Positions 25,154 to 36,144 of a DNA stretch of 64,000 nt are shown one piece after another. The position numbers and the translations under genes are program-made. Numbering within the stretch: the stretch's first letter is position 1; each line of letters starts with the position of its first letter. The notes below the pieces were generated by a model, which searched no databases, was not told the origin of the DNA, and saw only the letters and a list, made by a program, of their open reading frames with translations. Origin of the DNA: Plotosus lineatus (lineage: Eukaryota > Chordata > Actinopteri > Siluriformes > Plotosidae); contig CM045729.1 in the NCBI GenBank assembly GCA_024760905.1, positions 46,321,080-46,385,079 of the forward strand. The letters run 5' to 3'.

Positions 25154-25262
25154 CAGTGCTTCTCAATTATTTTCTGTGATGCCCCTCTAGGAACAAGAAG
25201 AAGGAAAAAAAAAACATCCCGCCCCAGACATCACACCGCTCCCCACTATTTGAGAAGCACTG
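25154..25262 (+). mobile_element. hAT-type element H3, 109-bp internal deletion form
   Basis: CAGTGCTTCTCAATTATTTT and CACTATTTGAGAAGCACTG ends as in H1 and H2 with almost nothing between. Flanks GCCTTGTC and GCCTTGTG suggest an 8-bp duplication. Confidence 0.8.
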
Positions 25263-25271
25263 GCCTTGTGG

Positions 25272-25524
25272 GAGCTGTGGACAGCTCGCCTGGCCATCGG
25301 AGGGCAGAAGCACGCTGATGGTTTTGCAGCTACTCTCGTTGAAAGTCAGCAATGGTTCTTTTACATGAACCTCACACCATAGACAGTTGAGAGACATGGC
25401 CGGCCTTTGATAACCCAGTTAGCTGCACTGGGGGTGACAGGGACAACCTGTGGTAGCAGGGCTTGAACCCCCAACCTTAGGATCAGTGATCCAGCACCTA
25501 TACCACTAGGTCGCCACTTCCCCC
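25272..25524 (-). mobile_element. SINE family A, D-type, 3'-shortened
   Basis: Starts within the DANA-like tail (GACAGCTCGCCTGGCCATCG) and runs through the family A body and head to GTCGCCACTTCCCCC. Confidence 0.75.
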
Positions 25525-26069
25525 ATATTGATTTGTTTGTTACTTCTTTGAAAACATAATTTAAAGTGACACCAATAACTCAAAATTAGTTACTTCCTCC
25601 TTAATACCCACTTTACTGTGATGGGTCACATATTTAAATGTATACGTATGTATAAGCAGGTGCATATGCACTGCAAACATGCATGCCTGAAAAAGGCACA
25701 GATGCAGACATGTACATAGGCATGAAACAGATGTACAGAATGGTTGCGTTATGTTAGAGGAGAAGGAGAAGGGACAGTGTGTAACACAAGCCGAGGCCAG
25801 CTGGTCCATATAGCTCAATCTTTCTCTCAGCTCGACTCCCTTTAAGCTCTGTGTGAAGAGGCCCATTGGATGGCGTGTGTTAACCTCGAGTCTAGGACAG
25901 GTCCAGGCTTGTCCCACTGGAGAGCTGTGACTTCTTATTAAGTGTTCAGTCTCTGGGTCACTGTCTTGTGTTTTAGAGCCTTATATAGAGCTCTATTAAT
26001 CTCTGCATGGTGCCAGAAGCTGTGCAAGGAGCAGGCTGCTGTGAGGCATGAGACAGGAAGATGTAACCT

Positions 26070-26074
<5 letters not shown>

Positions 26075-26150
<76 letters not shown>
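26075..26150. repeat. (TG)n(AG)n compound microsatellite
   Basis: About 26 TG units pass directly into 12 AG units. Confidence 0.95.
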
Positions 26151-26151
<1 letters not shown>

Positions 26152-26406
26152 CCATGCATATTCAGGTGTCGATCTGTGTTTGTGTATGTGTCTGTTTATA
26201 GCACAGTTATTGCTCCTTCTCGGTCTGGGTATTGTGAGAAGCTGCACGTGTTGCTGCCAGACTTGCAGCTGGTCAGAAAAGTATAAATAGTTAAAGCATT
26301 ACAGCTAAGAGCTGTAGATTACTGGCTATTTGTTCTTTGATGCCTGATATTTTACCCCCTTCCTGAGCTCACACTATCTATTCCAGGCTCCTGTCAGCAG
26401 ACCACA

Positions 26407-26411
<5 letters not shown>

Positions 26412-26496
<85 letters not shown>
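26412..26496. repeat. (CT)n(AT)n compound microsatellite
   Basis: CT tract to 26454, then AT tract. MITE copy 4 starts 11 bases later. Confidence 0.95.
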
Positions 26497-26498
<2 letters not shown>

Positions 26499-26507
26499 AC
26501 ACACACA

Positions 26508-26592
26508 CAGGGATCCCTCACTTTCCGTGGTTAATGGGGACTGAGACCCCCCGCGACCGACGATTTTGGCGGAGTAGGATCGACAGTCAGTT
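26508..26592 (+). mobile_element. MITE family B, copy 4 (left end only)
   Basis: CAGGGATCCCTCACTTTCCG, GGTTAATGGGGACTGAG and CCGCGACCGACGATTTTGG match the left end of the family, then similarity stops. Confidence 0.7.
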
Positions 26593-28123
26593 TAGGGTGG
26601 AGGAAAAATTGATTCAGTTACGTTTTTAATTCTTTAATGTGGTGAGATATGTACTGCTACACTGGCATCAGAATCAATGCTTTATTAATTTTAACTTTAT
26701 ATGTTGGAATTTGAGGTAGTGAAACACTGCTGTTCCTCGGTAGTCTATGCAGGTGACAAATTTTAAATAGTCACACATTGATAATTTTAAATGTAGTGAA
26801 AAAGCAAAAAAAAAAAAAAAAAACATATATGGAATCAGAATATGTTTCGATTGATGATACTTTCAGAATCACAATACAAATCGGATTGGAACTTATGCAC
26901 CTTGATAATCTTGTATTACGTGGTCCCTGCGGATTCCCATCCCTAATATTTACCAGATTAATGTCATTGTTAGTCAACAAAACCTGGAAATCTGAAGCAT
27001 CTTTATTGTAAGTGTTATTAGTGCTTGTTGCGTCATATAGGAAGTGATGTCACCCTCTAAAGGATGCAGCTGTCCAAGCTATTGGGTAGTTCTGGATTTA
27101 GTACCCATACATCAGTTCCATCTTTGATGGGATGAGTAACAGATTTAAGCCCTCCCATGAGAAATCACGTGTCGCTGTGCATGCATGAGTGTTTCGCCAC
27201 ACCTTGGGCATCTCTATAGACTCAATGAAGGCCTGTGGTGCCAGCCGCTGCATTTTGGAACGAAAAAGAAGAGTTAGCATGGAGAACACATGCGGAGCTA
27301 TTGAATGTGAAACATGACTGGGCATATGTTTGACTACCCAGGATGCCCTGGGAGATCAGTCTGACCCTGAGTGCCTCCTTTTAGGATGGCAGCTTATTTG
27401 ATTGCTCGTCTTTTTCCGTCTCCTTGTAACAAAAACTTGATTTTGCATTAACCTGGCATGTACTGAGGAAAGAAAGAATGAATACTGAGTGGAGTGAAAG
27501 TATGCTTGGGGATGAGAGAGCAGGGACTGGGACACAAAGAGGCATAAACAACAAAGGTATGAAATATGAATTAGAGAATTGCTATGCATGCTTACCTTCT
27601 CAGAGTGAGCAGATCACACAGACAGACAATTCCGTTGTAGAAGTCGGTCACACATCTTTTATAGAAGCATCCTGGAGCGCTCAGCACAGATCCCCCACGA
27701 AGCCCTGCTGTCTGGGTTTGAAACAATAACACTGCAGGTGGACTTATTCTGTACTTTTTGCTTGTATTTTCACAAATTGGAGCACTTATGCTTGGAAAAA
27801 AGACAGATGTCTTATCTCTGAAGTGTGCTTATGTATCAGAATGTAAGACTTTGTTTTCGACACTCAGACAGTGTCAACCAAACTACATTTAAAAAGAGCA
27901 CTTGGAGAGGGCAAACCTCCATCAAACCCAGCAGTGCCCCATGTGAAAGAAAATGTCAAAACTCCTCCTATCTCACAATTGTGAAGAATCTTATTAAAAA
28001 TTCATAGCTCCAGAATTTGATCCAAATTATCTCTGAAGTCTCATGAAGACTTCCTTGTCAAGAGCTTTACCGCTGCTGCAAATTTCATGTGCTATTCATA
28101 TTTAGCAAAAATATAAAGTACAC
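26593..28123. other. intron 2 stretch, nothing recognised
   Basis: No exon or classifiable repeat seen. Confidence 0.4.
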
Positions 28124-28456
28124 GGCGGCACGGTGGCGTAGTGGTTAGCACGTCCGCCTCACAGCAAGAAGGTCTGGGTTCGATTCCCAGCCTGGGTGTT
28201 TCTGTGTGGAGTTTGCATGTTCTCCCCGTGCTTGCATGGGTTTCCTCCGGGTGCTCCAGTTTCCTCCCACAATCCAAAGACATGCACGGTAGGTTAATTG
28301 GCCGTTCTAAATTGCCCGTAGGTTCGCATCGTGTAGAAGGCAATGGCAAACCACTGCACTAATCCTGCCGAGAAAACCTCCATGAAGATGATAACTTGGG
28401 CATTATCCTTCATGGTGGGTTGCTAATGGCCGTCCTGTGACTCAGGCACTAGATAG
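28124..28456 (+). mobile_element. SINE: DANA-like head with a third kind of tail
   Basis: The head is almost identical to that at 14440 (GTGGCGTAGTGGTTAGCACG). After CTAAATTGCCCGTAGGTTCG it changes to AAGGCAATGGCAAACCACTG … CTGCCGAGAAAACC…CTCAGGCAC. Flanks ATAAAGTACAC (28113-28123) and ATAAAGCACAC (28457-28467) bracket the whole unit. Confidence 0.75.
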
Positions 28457-28569
28457 ATAAAGCACACAGCACCTCCTACTGGGGCTGCTGTAACACCACA
28501 CTTCCAAAAAAACATTTTTTGTCTCACAGTGTTGATTCTGCTATTATTGTTTTAATCCTGCAAGAGAAA

Positions 28570-28822
28570 TTATTACCTCTGCATTTAATCCATCCAAAGT
28601 GAGCACATGCACACGTGGAGCAGTGGGCTACCACAATCTTTGGGGGTCAGGTGCCTTACTCAAGGGCACTTCAGCCATGAAGGTAGAGGAAGGGAAGGTT
28701 CAGCTCACTCCCCCAGCACCCCCACACATTTTTCCTGTTGGCTTGGGAATCGAACCAGTGACCTTTCAATCCCAAAGATGCCTCTCTTACTATCAGGATG
28801 CAGCTGCCTCAAGCCACCAGCC
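28570..28822 (-). mobile_element. SINE family F (fish SINE), minus strand
   Basis: Has GGTGCCTTACTCAAGGGCAC, TTCAGCC and GAATCGAACCAGTGACCTTT, the usual reverse-strand wording of a widespread fish tRNA-type SINE. Confidence 0.65.
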
Positions 28823-29700
28823 CCAAATTGCTAACTATCCTACTAACAAATAAACACATAAACTTGACCTTAAACATGAAGCCTATCCTTTCTGGTCGAG
28901 GAAATGAACAATGTGCAATCAGCGACATGAGAAAACTATTTTATTTCAATTCATTACAAATTAAAAGGCTGAGGAATTGTTTGTTCACCAGGATTTAAAT
29001 ATGTATTTTGATTTATTTCCTTCTAAAACAGGAAGTCAGAATAACAGCAGGTCAAAGAGTTTGACTTATGTAAACAGTCTGTGGTAAAACCTGATGCCTT
29101 GTAAATGGTTATATTGCAGGATAAATAAATAGTCCTCGTGTAGGTTTTGATAAAAACCTGGCTATACCTCCGCAAGGGGTTAAAACAAGGTCGTTGAGAA
29201 CAATCGTTTGAAAAAGTAATAGCCTCAAACATGTACCCGACTCAGCACAGAAGAATGCAGTGAATAGTAGAATATTTTAAATGTTGTGCTTCTTTAAAGT
29301 GGCTGAAAATGTGCAGCAGTAAAAAGCTCTTTCTTACATTTCTGTAAAAGCATCAGTATTGTCAGTGAGGAAGAGTCAGAGCTGTAGCAGGTTCTCTGTA
29401 CAGGCAGTGAGTAAGTATTGACAACAGCTCCAAGGTCAGGATATTACTGTCATTCAGCTTTTTTGCAGATGGAGCATTTTTCAGCATAGATTAAATGCTA
29501 TCCGGTGATGAATGTTCTAATATTCACAAGGCTTCAATGTGTGTGCCATCAGACAGCTCACTATGGTACTATAGGTTGACCTGTGTTCTAATCTGCTGGT
29601 GTATGCATGTAATGGACACAGCTCTTATATAATCGCAGTAGTGTATGTATAGAATCTGTTCTGTTCTTCTTTGAACCTCAGTTATTTCCTGTGTTCTTAG
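28823..29700. other. end of intron 2, nothing recognised
   Basis: No repeat seen. It ends at the exon 3 acceptor. Confidence 0.4.
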
Positions 29701-29928
29701 GTTCTGACTGCTCCAGAAACTTCACCAGTCCATCAGGCGTGATCGAGTCACCTGGTTTCCCTGACAAATACCCTCACAACTTGGAGTGCACTTTCATTAT
29801 CATTGTCCCTTCCCACATGGAGGTCACACTCACCTTCCTGACCTTTGACCTGGAAAACGACCCTTTGCAAGGGTCAGAGGGCGAGTGCAAGTACGACTGG
29901 CTAGAAGTGTGGGACGGCCTGCCGCAGG
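29701..29928 (+). CDS. nrp2: nrp2 exon 3 of window: first part of CUB domain a2
   Basis: 228 nt (phase 1 to phase 1, so skipping would keep frame). The acceptor is GTTCTTAG and the donor GTAAGT, a strong consensus. The peptide opens with GSDCSRNFTSPSGVIESPGF and contains an N-F-T glycosylation sequon. It continues through the CUB motifs DLENDPLQ and CKYDWLEVWDGLPQG, with the acidic Ca2+-site residues present. Domain a2 works with a1 in semaphorin recognition. The next exon supplies the remaining Cys residues of the domain. Confidence 0.95.
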
Positions 29929-31332
29929 GTAAGTCTAGACGTTTGTAATCCTACAGTATGCCCGTGTGCCATGTTTTTTCCCTGCCAACTGGGATTAGTG
30001 ACTTGGTGTTGTCAGGTCTGGAACTGCCAGTGGCACACAGCGGAGTGCATTTAAGAGGATTTCGATCCACCATCCTTTTGACCTCATTGTCGGGTTCTAT
30101 GCAAATCTGTAGCCTCCGTTTCATATAAAAACATTATTCAGTCATCATGTTGATGTTGCAGCTGCATAGAAACATAGCGTGCTCCTCTTGCTAACCATCT
30201 GGCTAGGCGGCTTGCCCATCTAAAAAGCCAAGCACCATGTGCCTAAACTGACTGCAGCCACGCCAGTGTAGAGCTGAGCTATGACGCTGCCATGACACTC
30301 GGCCTGCTAGTCTAATTGGCGTTTTAGAGGAGCGCATCGGAAGATGAAAGCACAGCCTCGGGCCTCACTGCCTTATCTCTGTCAGTCGGGCCACAAAGCC
30401 ACTGCACCCATATTATCCTATAAGGAACGGGACTGCGGGGGTAGGCAAGACAAAAGACTCAGAAGCAGAGAGGAAGAGTGGTAATGTTCACCCTTATCAG
30501 TAGAGTAAAAAATAGAGCATGAATAATAGCAAAATAGGATTTAATTCTTGTCTCATATTCTTTCTTTTCTAAAACCGGTGTAATCGTGTCACATTCCTGA
30601 GTCATTTGCTCCTCAGCCCACTTCAACCCCTATGGAACCCCCTTAATCTTATACTGGAGCCAGTTTTCGTTCTGTCGTTCACCTCGTACAGACGAGTGCT
30701 TCTTTCTAGATGAACCACTACAACAGGATTTGAAGATCACTGCTGAGTACTGAGAGTCATTCAAGTCGAAAATGACTTTCAGCATCAACTTCATTACGGA
30801 CATTTATCCTTCACTTCTCAAGAGCTGGAGCTCTCCTCGTCCTCCTCCTCGTCCTCCTCCTCCTCCTCCTCCTCCTCCTCTGCAACACACTGCGATCGAT
30901 CAATGAGCCGTCCACTCATATATGAGTGGATACATCCAGCAATCTGAACACTGTGAATCCTCAGAGGATAGCGCTCAGCTCTTGGATCTAAACTGGCTGC
31001 TTCCCATTTATTTCACACTACATCTTTGTTTCGCCGACTGTCCTAGCTGTCAGCAGAGAGAATGAGTTATCCGAAGCATTTGCTCAACAGACATTTCTAC
31101 TTCAAATCTCCTCCGTCTTGTAAAGGGAGGGAAATCAATGTGTATAATCAATAAAGGGCTATTTCTCTTGTGTTGATTTGTGTGTCTTTGGATGTTATTT
31201 CCGATATTTTAGGATTCTGGGTCAGTAGAAAATTCTTAAAGGATGTAAAAAATGAATTAAAGGTATAGTTTGGTCAAAAAAGCACATCAAAAGTAAAGGA
31301 TCAATCACGACAAAGACCAATAGTGTATGGGA

Positions 31333-31334
<2 letters not shown>
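29929..31334. other. intron 3, repeat-poor, with (CTC)n tract
   Basis: The stretch 30160-30430 is GC-richer and repeat-free, with CCATCTGG and TCTAATTGGC motifs, so it may be conserved noncoding DNA (guess). A pyrimidine-only (CCT)n tract lies at 30833-30881. Confidence 0.4.
30833..30881. repeat. (CCT)n microsatellite
   Basis: Near-perfect CCT triplets with one GTC interruption. One strand is nearly all pyrimidine. Confidence 0.95.

Positions 31335-31381
<47 letters not shown>
31335..31381. repeat. (TG)n microsatellite
   Basis: Uninterrupted, in intron 3. Confidence 0.95.
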
Positions 31382-31387
<6 letters not shown>

Positions 31388-31718
31388 TGAATAATCCTAT
31401 TTTGTGGATGTAGCGCCTTGCTGTGAGAGGAGTAAACAGCCAGACCAGCTGAAGTGAAAAACCTCAATAGAGAGAAGTCTCCACCTCACTGTGACTATAG
31501 TCCCAATGCACACCTGACACACACTGGTCCTCACATGGGTCTGTTTTTCCCTTGGGCCCCCATTTGGCTTGATTTAATGCTTTAACATTCTACCCTGAGT
31601 AAGACTGTCTGACAAATATGAAAAAAAAAAAAAAGTCTATTCATGTATTTATTACACAACTGCGGGAACAGCTCAGGTTATAGGAGACTGGTGTAATTGT
31701 TAAAATGAGAAAGTCTGA

Positions 31719-31720
<2 letters not shown>

Positions 31721-31768
<48 letters not shown>

Positions 31769-31772
31769 GCAG
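31721..31772 (+). promoter_or_regulatory. (TG)22-T4-GCAG 3' splice site of exon 4
   Basis: 22 TG units, then TTTT, then GCAG at the exon border. The alternating tract takes the place of the polypyrimidine tract. UG-rich RNA is the known binding site of TDP-43, and the (TG)m(T)n layout of CFTR exon 9 controls skipping there. A regulatory role here is inferred from position and sequence. Confidence 0.7.
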
Positions 31773-31928
31773 TTGGACCTCTTATTGGACGCCATTGTGG
31801 TACTAAAATTCCCCCTGAAATCCAGTCGTCCACGGGGATACTCTCACTCACCTTCCACACGGACATGGCCGTGGCAAAAGATGGCTTCTCTGCTAGCTAT
31901 AATATGACATTAAAGGAAGATCATGAGA
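31773..31928 (+). CDS. nrp2: nrp2 exon 4 of window: second part of CUB domain a2
   Basis: 156 nt, phase 1 to phase 1, exactly 52 codons. It encodes VGPLIGRHCGTKIPPEIQSS followed by TGILSLTFHTDMAVAKDGF, the most NRP2-specific stretch in the window, and ends NMTLKEDHE with an N-M-T sequon. The donor is a strong GTAAGT. The acceptor is unusual: instead of a normal pyrimidine tract it has (TG)22 at 31721-31764, then TTTT and GCAG. Skipping this exon would remove the C-terminal third of a2 without a frameshift. Confidence 0.95.
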
Positions 31929-32092
31929 GTAAGTATTTGTAGATTTAAAGAAATTTTGAAGTGCAGTTGGGGTTTTGCTTTAATTTAACAGCTAGAAGGG
32001 TCTTTCACCACCCTGAGTGCAAGACAGTGAAATTCAGTCAGCATTAGTAAATGCAATAATCTTAGTCACTACTACTGCCATGATTACTAATA

Positions 32093-32094
<2 letters not shown>

Positions 32095-32129
<35 letters not shown>
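32095..32129. repeat. (CAT)n microsatellite
   Basis: About 11 CAT/ATC triplets in intron 4. Confidence 0.95.
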
Positions 32130-32131
<2 letters not shown>

Positions 32132-32359
32132 TATGGTGTATAGCAGCAACTGATTTGTTCATTCCTTAAATCACCTGCTTTGTATTTGGAACAGTGTATT
32201 TTGTCTATTCCCATTGGGATTCAAAATGTCCTAAACTAAAGTATTATGTCGAGTTATTTTTGCATAAAATAATTATATAGGATTCAATAAAGACCACTGA
32301 AAGACTCTTTAAAACTCAAATCAACAGATTTAATAGTCTCTTGCAAATTTACAGTTTGT

Positions 32360-32704
32360 TCAGTTCACTTTCTGTAACCGCTTAATCATTAATAATTAGG
32401 GTCGCGGGGAGGCTGGCGCCCATCCCTTCCGACTCAGGGCAAGGGCAGAGTACACCCTGGACAGCTCGCCAGGCCATCGCAGGGCAGAAACACACTGACG
32501 ACTATGGAGCCTACTCTTGTCGAAAGTCAGCACTGGTTCTTTTACACCTCACACCATAGACAGTGAGAGACATGGCCGACTTTTGATAACCCAGTCAGCT
32601 GCACTGGGGGGTGACAGGGACAACTTGTGGCGAGTGGGTCTTGAACCCCCAACCTTAGGATCAGTGATCCAGCACCTTTTACCACAAGGCCACCAATGCC
32701 CCCT
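32360..32704 (-). mobile_element. SINE family A, D-type, complete
   Basis: Runs from TCAGTTCACTTTCTGTAACC (DANA-like tail) to ACCAATGCCCCCT (head side). A perfect 13-bp duplication, ATTTACAGTTTGT, lies at 32347-32359 and 32705-32717. So the D-type chimera moved as one unit. Confidence 0.88.
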
Positions 32705-32963
32705 ATTTACAGTTTGTATTTCTGATTTTTTTTTTTTTTTTTTTTGTAAATTGTAATGGAACAAGCCGTAATTATTTTATAATGAGTAATAAATAGGTAG
32801 TGTATACCATACACTTGTCCAGCAGCAGTCCAAAAATGACTAATGTTCATAAAATTCTATTTATAATTTGGTAGTGGGTCACCATGCTGTGAGGAATAAA
32901 GCACTTTTAGATAACTTTTTAATAATAGGGATTGCACACCATTCATCATTCACTCAGCACTGA

Positions 32964-33461
32964 GATTTCCTTTCGGCTTTTTCCCTTTATCAGGGGTCGC
33001 ACAGCGAATGAGTTGCACATTTGATTTGGCATAGGTTTTTACGGAATCAATCCGTAAAATCATTTTTTCACCACTATTGCTGGGAACATCACCTACACCG
33101 GACACAGACGATTCCATCGTCTCGCTCTCTTATTGTGAGGTCGTGCAGCACTCGGTGGGTGTCGGTTCTGCTTGAGGCTGGCGGTCGTGAATGGATTGAT
33201 TCTCTCGGATGCCCTTCCTGACACAACCCTTCAGCAAGGGGCAGAAACACACTGATGGCTTTGCAGCTACACTTTACAAAAGTCAGCAATGGTTGTTTTA
33301 CATCTACCTCTCACCATAGACAGTGAGAGACATGGCCGGCCTTTGATAACCCAGTTAGCTGCACTGGGGGGGCAGTGACAACCTTGTGGAGAGTGGGACT
33401 CGAACCTCCAACCTTAGGATCAGCGATCCAGCACCCTATACCACCAGGCCACCACTGCCCC
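32964..33461 (-). mobile_element. SINE family A, R-type, carrying a foreign insertion
   Basis: Full minus-strand copy between 20-bp perfect duplications at 32944-32963 and 33462-33481. Its tail is split at ...TTTTTACG / TCGGATGCCC by the 163-bp segment at 33044-33206. Confidence 0.88.
33044..33206. mobile_element. unidentified 163-bp insertion with 10-bp inverted ends
   Basis: Begins GAATCAATCC and, four bases before its end, has GGATTGATTC (33193-33202), an exact inverted match. The rest matches none of the repeats in this window. It interrupts a SINE whose unbroken sequence is known from eight other copies. Confidence 0.55.
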
Positions 33462-33689
33462 CATCATTCACTCAGCACTGAAGTCATTAAAACATGGATG
33501 TTCCACGATGGTTGAGGACGCTTTTAATTATCAGTATGTGATTTTAACAGCAGTCTTATAAACACGGAGCATTTTTTTTAGTGATTGCATACACAGCATG
33601 AAAAAAAATCAACCTGAAACAGAAACAAAGCAGCAGAGGTCACATACACTTTGGGTGTAGTAGCTGATATGCCGGGTATCCTATTTTAG

Positions 33690-33859
33690 ATTTCCACTGT
33701 AGCAGTCCTTTTGGGATGGAGTCAGGCAAAATCACAGATGATCAGATCACTGCGTCTTCATCATTCGGTGATGGACTATGGTCTCCACGGCAGGCTCGTC
33801 TTAACTACGACAACAATGCCTGGACACCCAGCGAAGACAGCAACAAAGAGTATATACAG
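33690..33859 (+). CDS. nrp2: nrp2 exon 5 of window: start of F5/8-type domain b1
   Basis: 170 nt, phase 1 in and phase 0 out, with acceptor TATTTTAG and donor GTGAGC. It encodes NFHCSSPFGMESGKITDDQ, then ITASSSFGDGLWSPRQARLN, and WTPSEDSNKEYIQ. The first Cys opens the discoidin-type b1 disulfide. This exon carries part of the C-terminal-Arg (CendR) ligand pocket. Trp (human NRP1 Trp301), Thr and Asp of WTPSED (Thr316, Asp320) are present. The position equivalent to Tyr297 (Tyr in human NRP2 as well) reads Phe, from codon TTC in SSFGDG. Confidence 0.94.
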
Positions 33860-34207
33860 GTGAGCTTACACCAAGCACAGAGGCTCATTCTTGCTGTTTT
33901 TCACACTCAATCCTTCTCTATTTCTGTCATCGTCTCTCTCATACACAGAAGGAAAATGCCATAACCTTTTCTGGGCGCCTCCACATTTTATTAACAGGCC
34001 ACACAGGCAGTGTTCACAGAAAACCAAGGATTAGGAAGCACTGGGCTATTGTTAGTGTGGAGAGTAATGAGAACTGTATTCGCTCACACATATCAATCTG
34101 TCCTTTTTCATTTTACCGCATGTCAGAGAGCCTCAAAAGGGCTTTGGGAAATAATTATGTTTCAGATATACTGCAGCTGGACTATTCAAGTACAATTGGT
34201 GAAGGTC

Positions 34208-34317
34208 CAATCAGTGGTGGCTCAGTGGTTAAGGCTCTCCAACAGCTGGGGGTTCAAGTCCCCAGCATCACCTAGCGGATCAGTGCGAACAAGCTGCCGC
34301 TGTTTATGCCCTTAAGC
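34208..34317 (+). mobile_element. SINE family C, split by hAT H2
   Basis: GTGGCTCAGTGGTTAAGGCT and GTTCAAGTCCCCAGCATCAC, then GCCCTTAAGC. The remainder (AAAGCCCTTAACTC, GTATAAA, CTCTGGAAATGGGTGTG) continues at 34955-35040. Confidence 0.75.
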
Positions 34318-34946
34318 CAGTGCTTCTCAATTATTTTCTGTGGCGCCCCCCCTAGGAAGAAAAAAATATTTCATTCCCCCCTACACCCCACGACGACTAT
34401 AAATGGTATTGCAGTATTTGTCGATAAAATCGTTATTAGTACACCTCTGCATAACATTGTATTTTTATTAACATTAAAAACAAAAAAAAAAAGAAAGAAA
34501 TATAGTTCATCTTCCAATAAAAAAAAAAACTTCATTAACATTGTTTTTTAATCTGTAATAGAAAAGATTTAAAGTGCACCAATGTGCCTGAAATAAATAA
34601 ATAAAAAAAATCCTTATTTAAACTCATTCAACTTATTTATATCTTAATATCTCCGTCTCTCTCCACCTTTCTCTTTGCTACTGTTAGAAAATTTTCCATG
34701 TTGTTTCTTGAGGGTTGTTTACTGCACTTCATGTCATTTGCTCGTGGGAAAAACCACTCCACCACAGTGCGACAATGAGAGCGCCACTGCTCACTACTGG
34801 AGTGGAGGTGCAATTACACTTACTTACTTCTCGTACACTATTCCAGAAGAGCATGTTCCCCAGAAACATTACCCCCCCCCCCCCTTCCCCAGATATCATA
34901 CCACATCCCCCAAGGGGGGGCGCACTCCAATATTTGAGAAGCACTG
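34318..34946 (+). mobile_element. hAT-type nonautonomous element H2
   Basis: CAGTGCTTCTCAATTATTTT and ATATTTGAGAAGCACTG ends, with a perfect 8-bp duplication CCTTAAGC (34310-34317, 34947-34954). Inside are A-runs and (near 34871) a C-run. No transposase. Confidence 0.88.
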
Positions 34947-35753
34947 CCTTAAGCCAAAGCCCTTAACTCTTAAACACTTGCATAGTTGTATAAAAATTTA
35001 CTCTGGAAATGGGTGTGTGCCAAATGCCATAAATGTTAAAAGTTTCATGAAATTCTTTCATGGAACATTGAGGTTAAGCAACGAGCATGAGTGCAGGTCT
35101 GTTTCCTTTTAATGCTTTACCATTATCGATTGGTTCATATGTTTTGGTTTGTAGTGGAGCTTCATGTTATCATTTTTGACTCGCCCTTCAGATTGATGAA
35201 AGATGAAATGCATTGGTTTTGAACAGTCTTTACTGACTTAATGTCTCTGGCCCTATAGCTTGTGTCTGGTTCGCCAAGCTTTCTTTAATTGAATAACTGC
35301 TATAAACATGCTCCAACAGAAACTGTGCTATTCGTGGTTAAACATCTACAGTCACTAAAAAAGGCGGGTTCACATAACGAATGCTCAGTATTCTACAGAA
35401 TTCTTGTTAAAATACTAATAACATGATATTACGAGACTGCTGTGGAAACAGTGAATTCTCTCTTGGACAGATTTTCCTTTTCAATCTTGTGAGTAGATAT
35501 GGCTCGTCCTGGTATTTGTATTTGTCCAGCGGCTGACACGTTGTGTTCGCACATCATATCGTTCACCCCTGCAACATCAGAAACTTTATATCCACATACC
35601 GCACCACACTCTACTCTGATTTAAATCTCTGAGTGTTGCAGAGGTAATGTGTGTACTGTATGTGTGTGTTTGGCTTGAAACTGTGTATGTTTGTACACGT
35701 TGGAGGTGTGCAAGTACAGCGGTTGTTTTCACACTCTTGCTCAAAATGATGTG

Positions 35754-35754
<1 letters not shown>

Positions 35755-35813
<59 letters not shown>
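35755..35813. repeat. (TG)n microsatellite
   Basis: About 29 units, uninterrupted. Confidence 0.97.
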
Positions 35814-35814
<1 letters not shown>

Positions 35815-36075
35815 GAATGGAGGCTTTCTATCTAAACTGCCTGTGGTAGACATTAAGATCTCATCACTTTCCTTCCCTCATGGCTGTTTTTCAGCTGTCA
35901 CAGAGACTGGTGAAATCTGGCCCTATCTCCATCCCTCTGCCCCCCCCATGCTCTCATTCTCTTTTTTCATCACTTTTCTTCAGGAACTGATGTGTTCTAC
36001 AATGCCGTGTTTGCAAGAAGCTCACTGTTGCTTTCACTCATGATTAAGGGGCTGCTGCATTCCTTTCTCTGTGTC

Positions 36076-36080
<5 letters not shown>

Positions 36081-36134
<54 letters not shown>
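36081..36134. repeat. (CT)27 microsatellite
   Basis: A polypyrimidine tract, with further imperfect CT to about 36165. Confidence 0.97.

Positions 36135-36144
<10 letters not shown>

Noticed and set aside
25561..25917. 118-codon minus-strand ORF in intron 2
   Set aside because: No family resemblance or splice context. Part reads a Cys/His-rich stretch from TG-rich DNA.
31773..31928. Assignment to NRP1 instead of NRP2
   Set aside because: The wording in a1 and a2 (NIAPPAIISSG, STGILSLTFHTDMAVAKDGF) follows NRP2. NRP1 differs at many of these positions.
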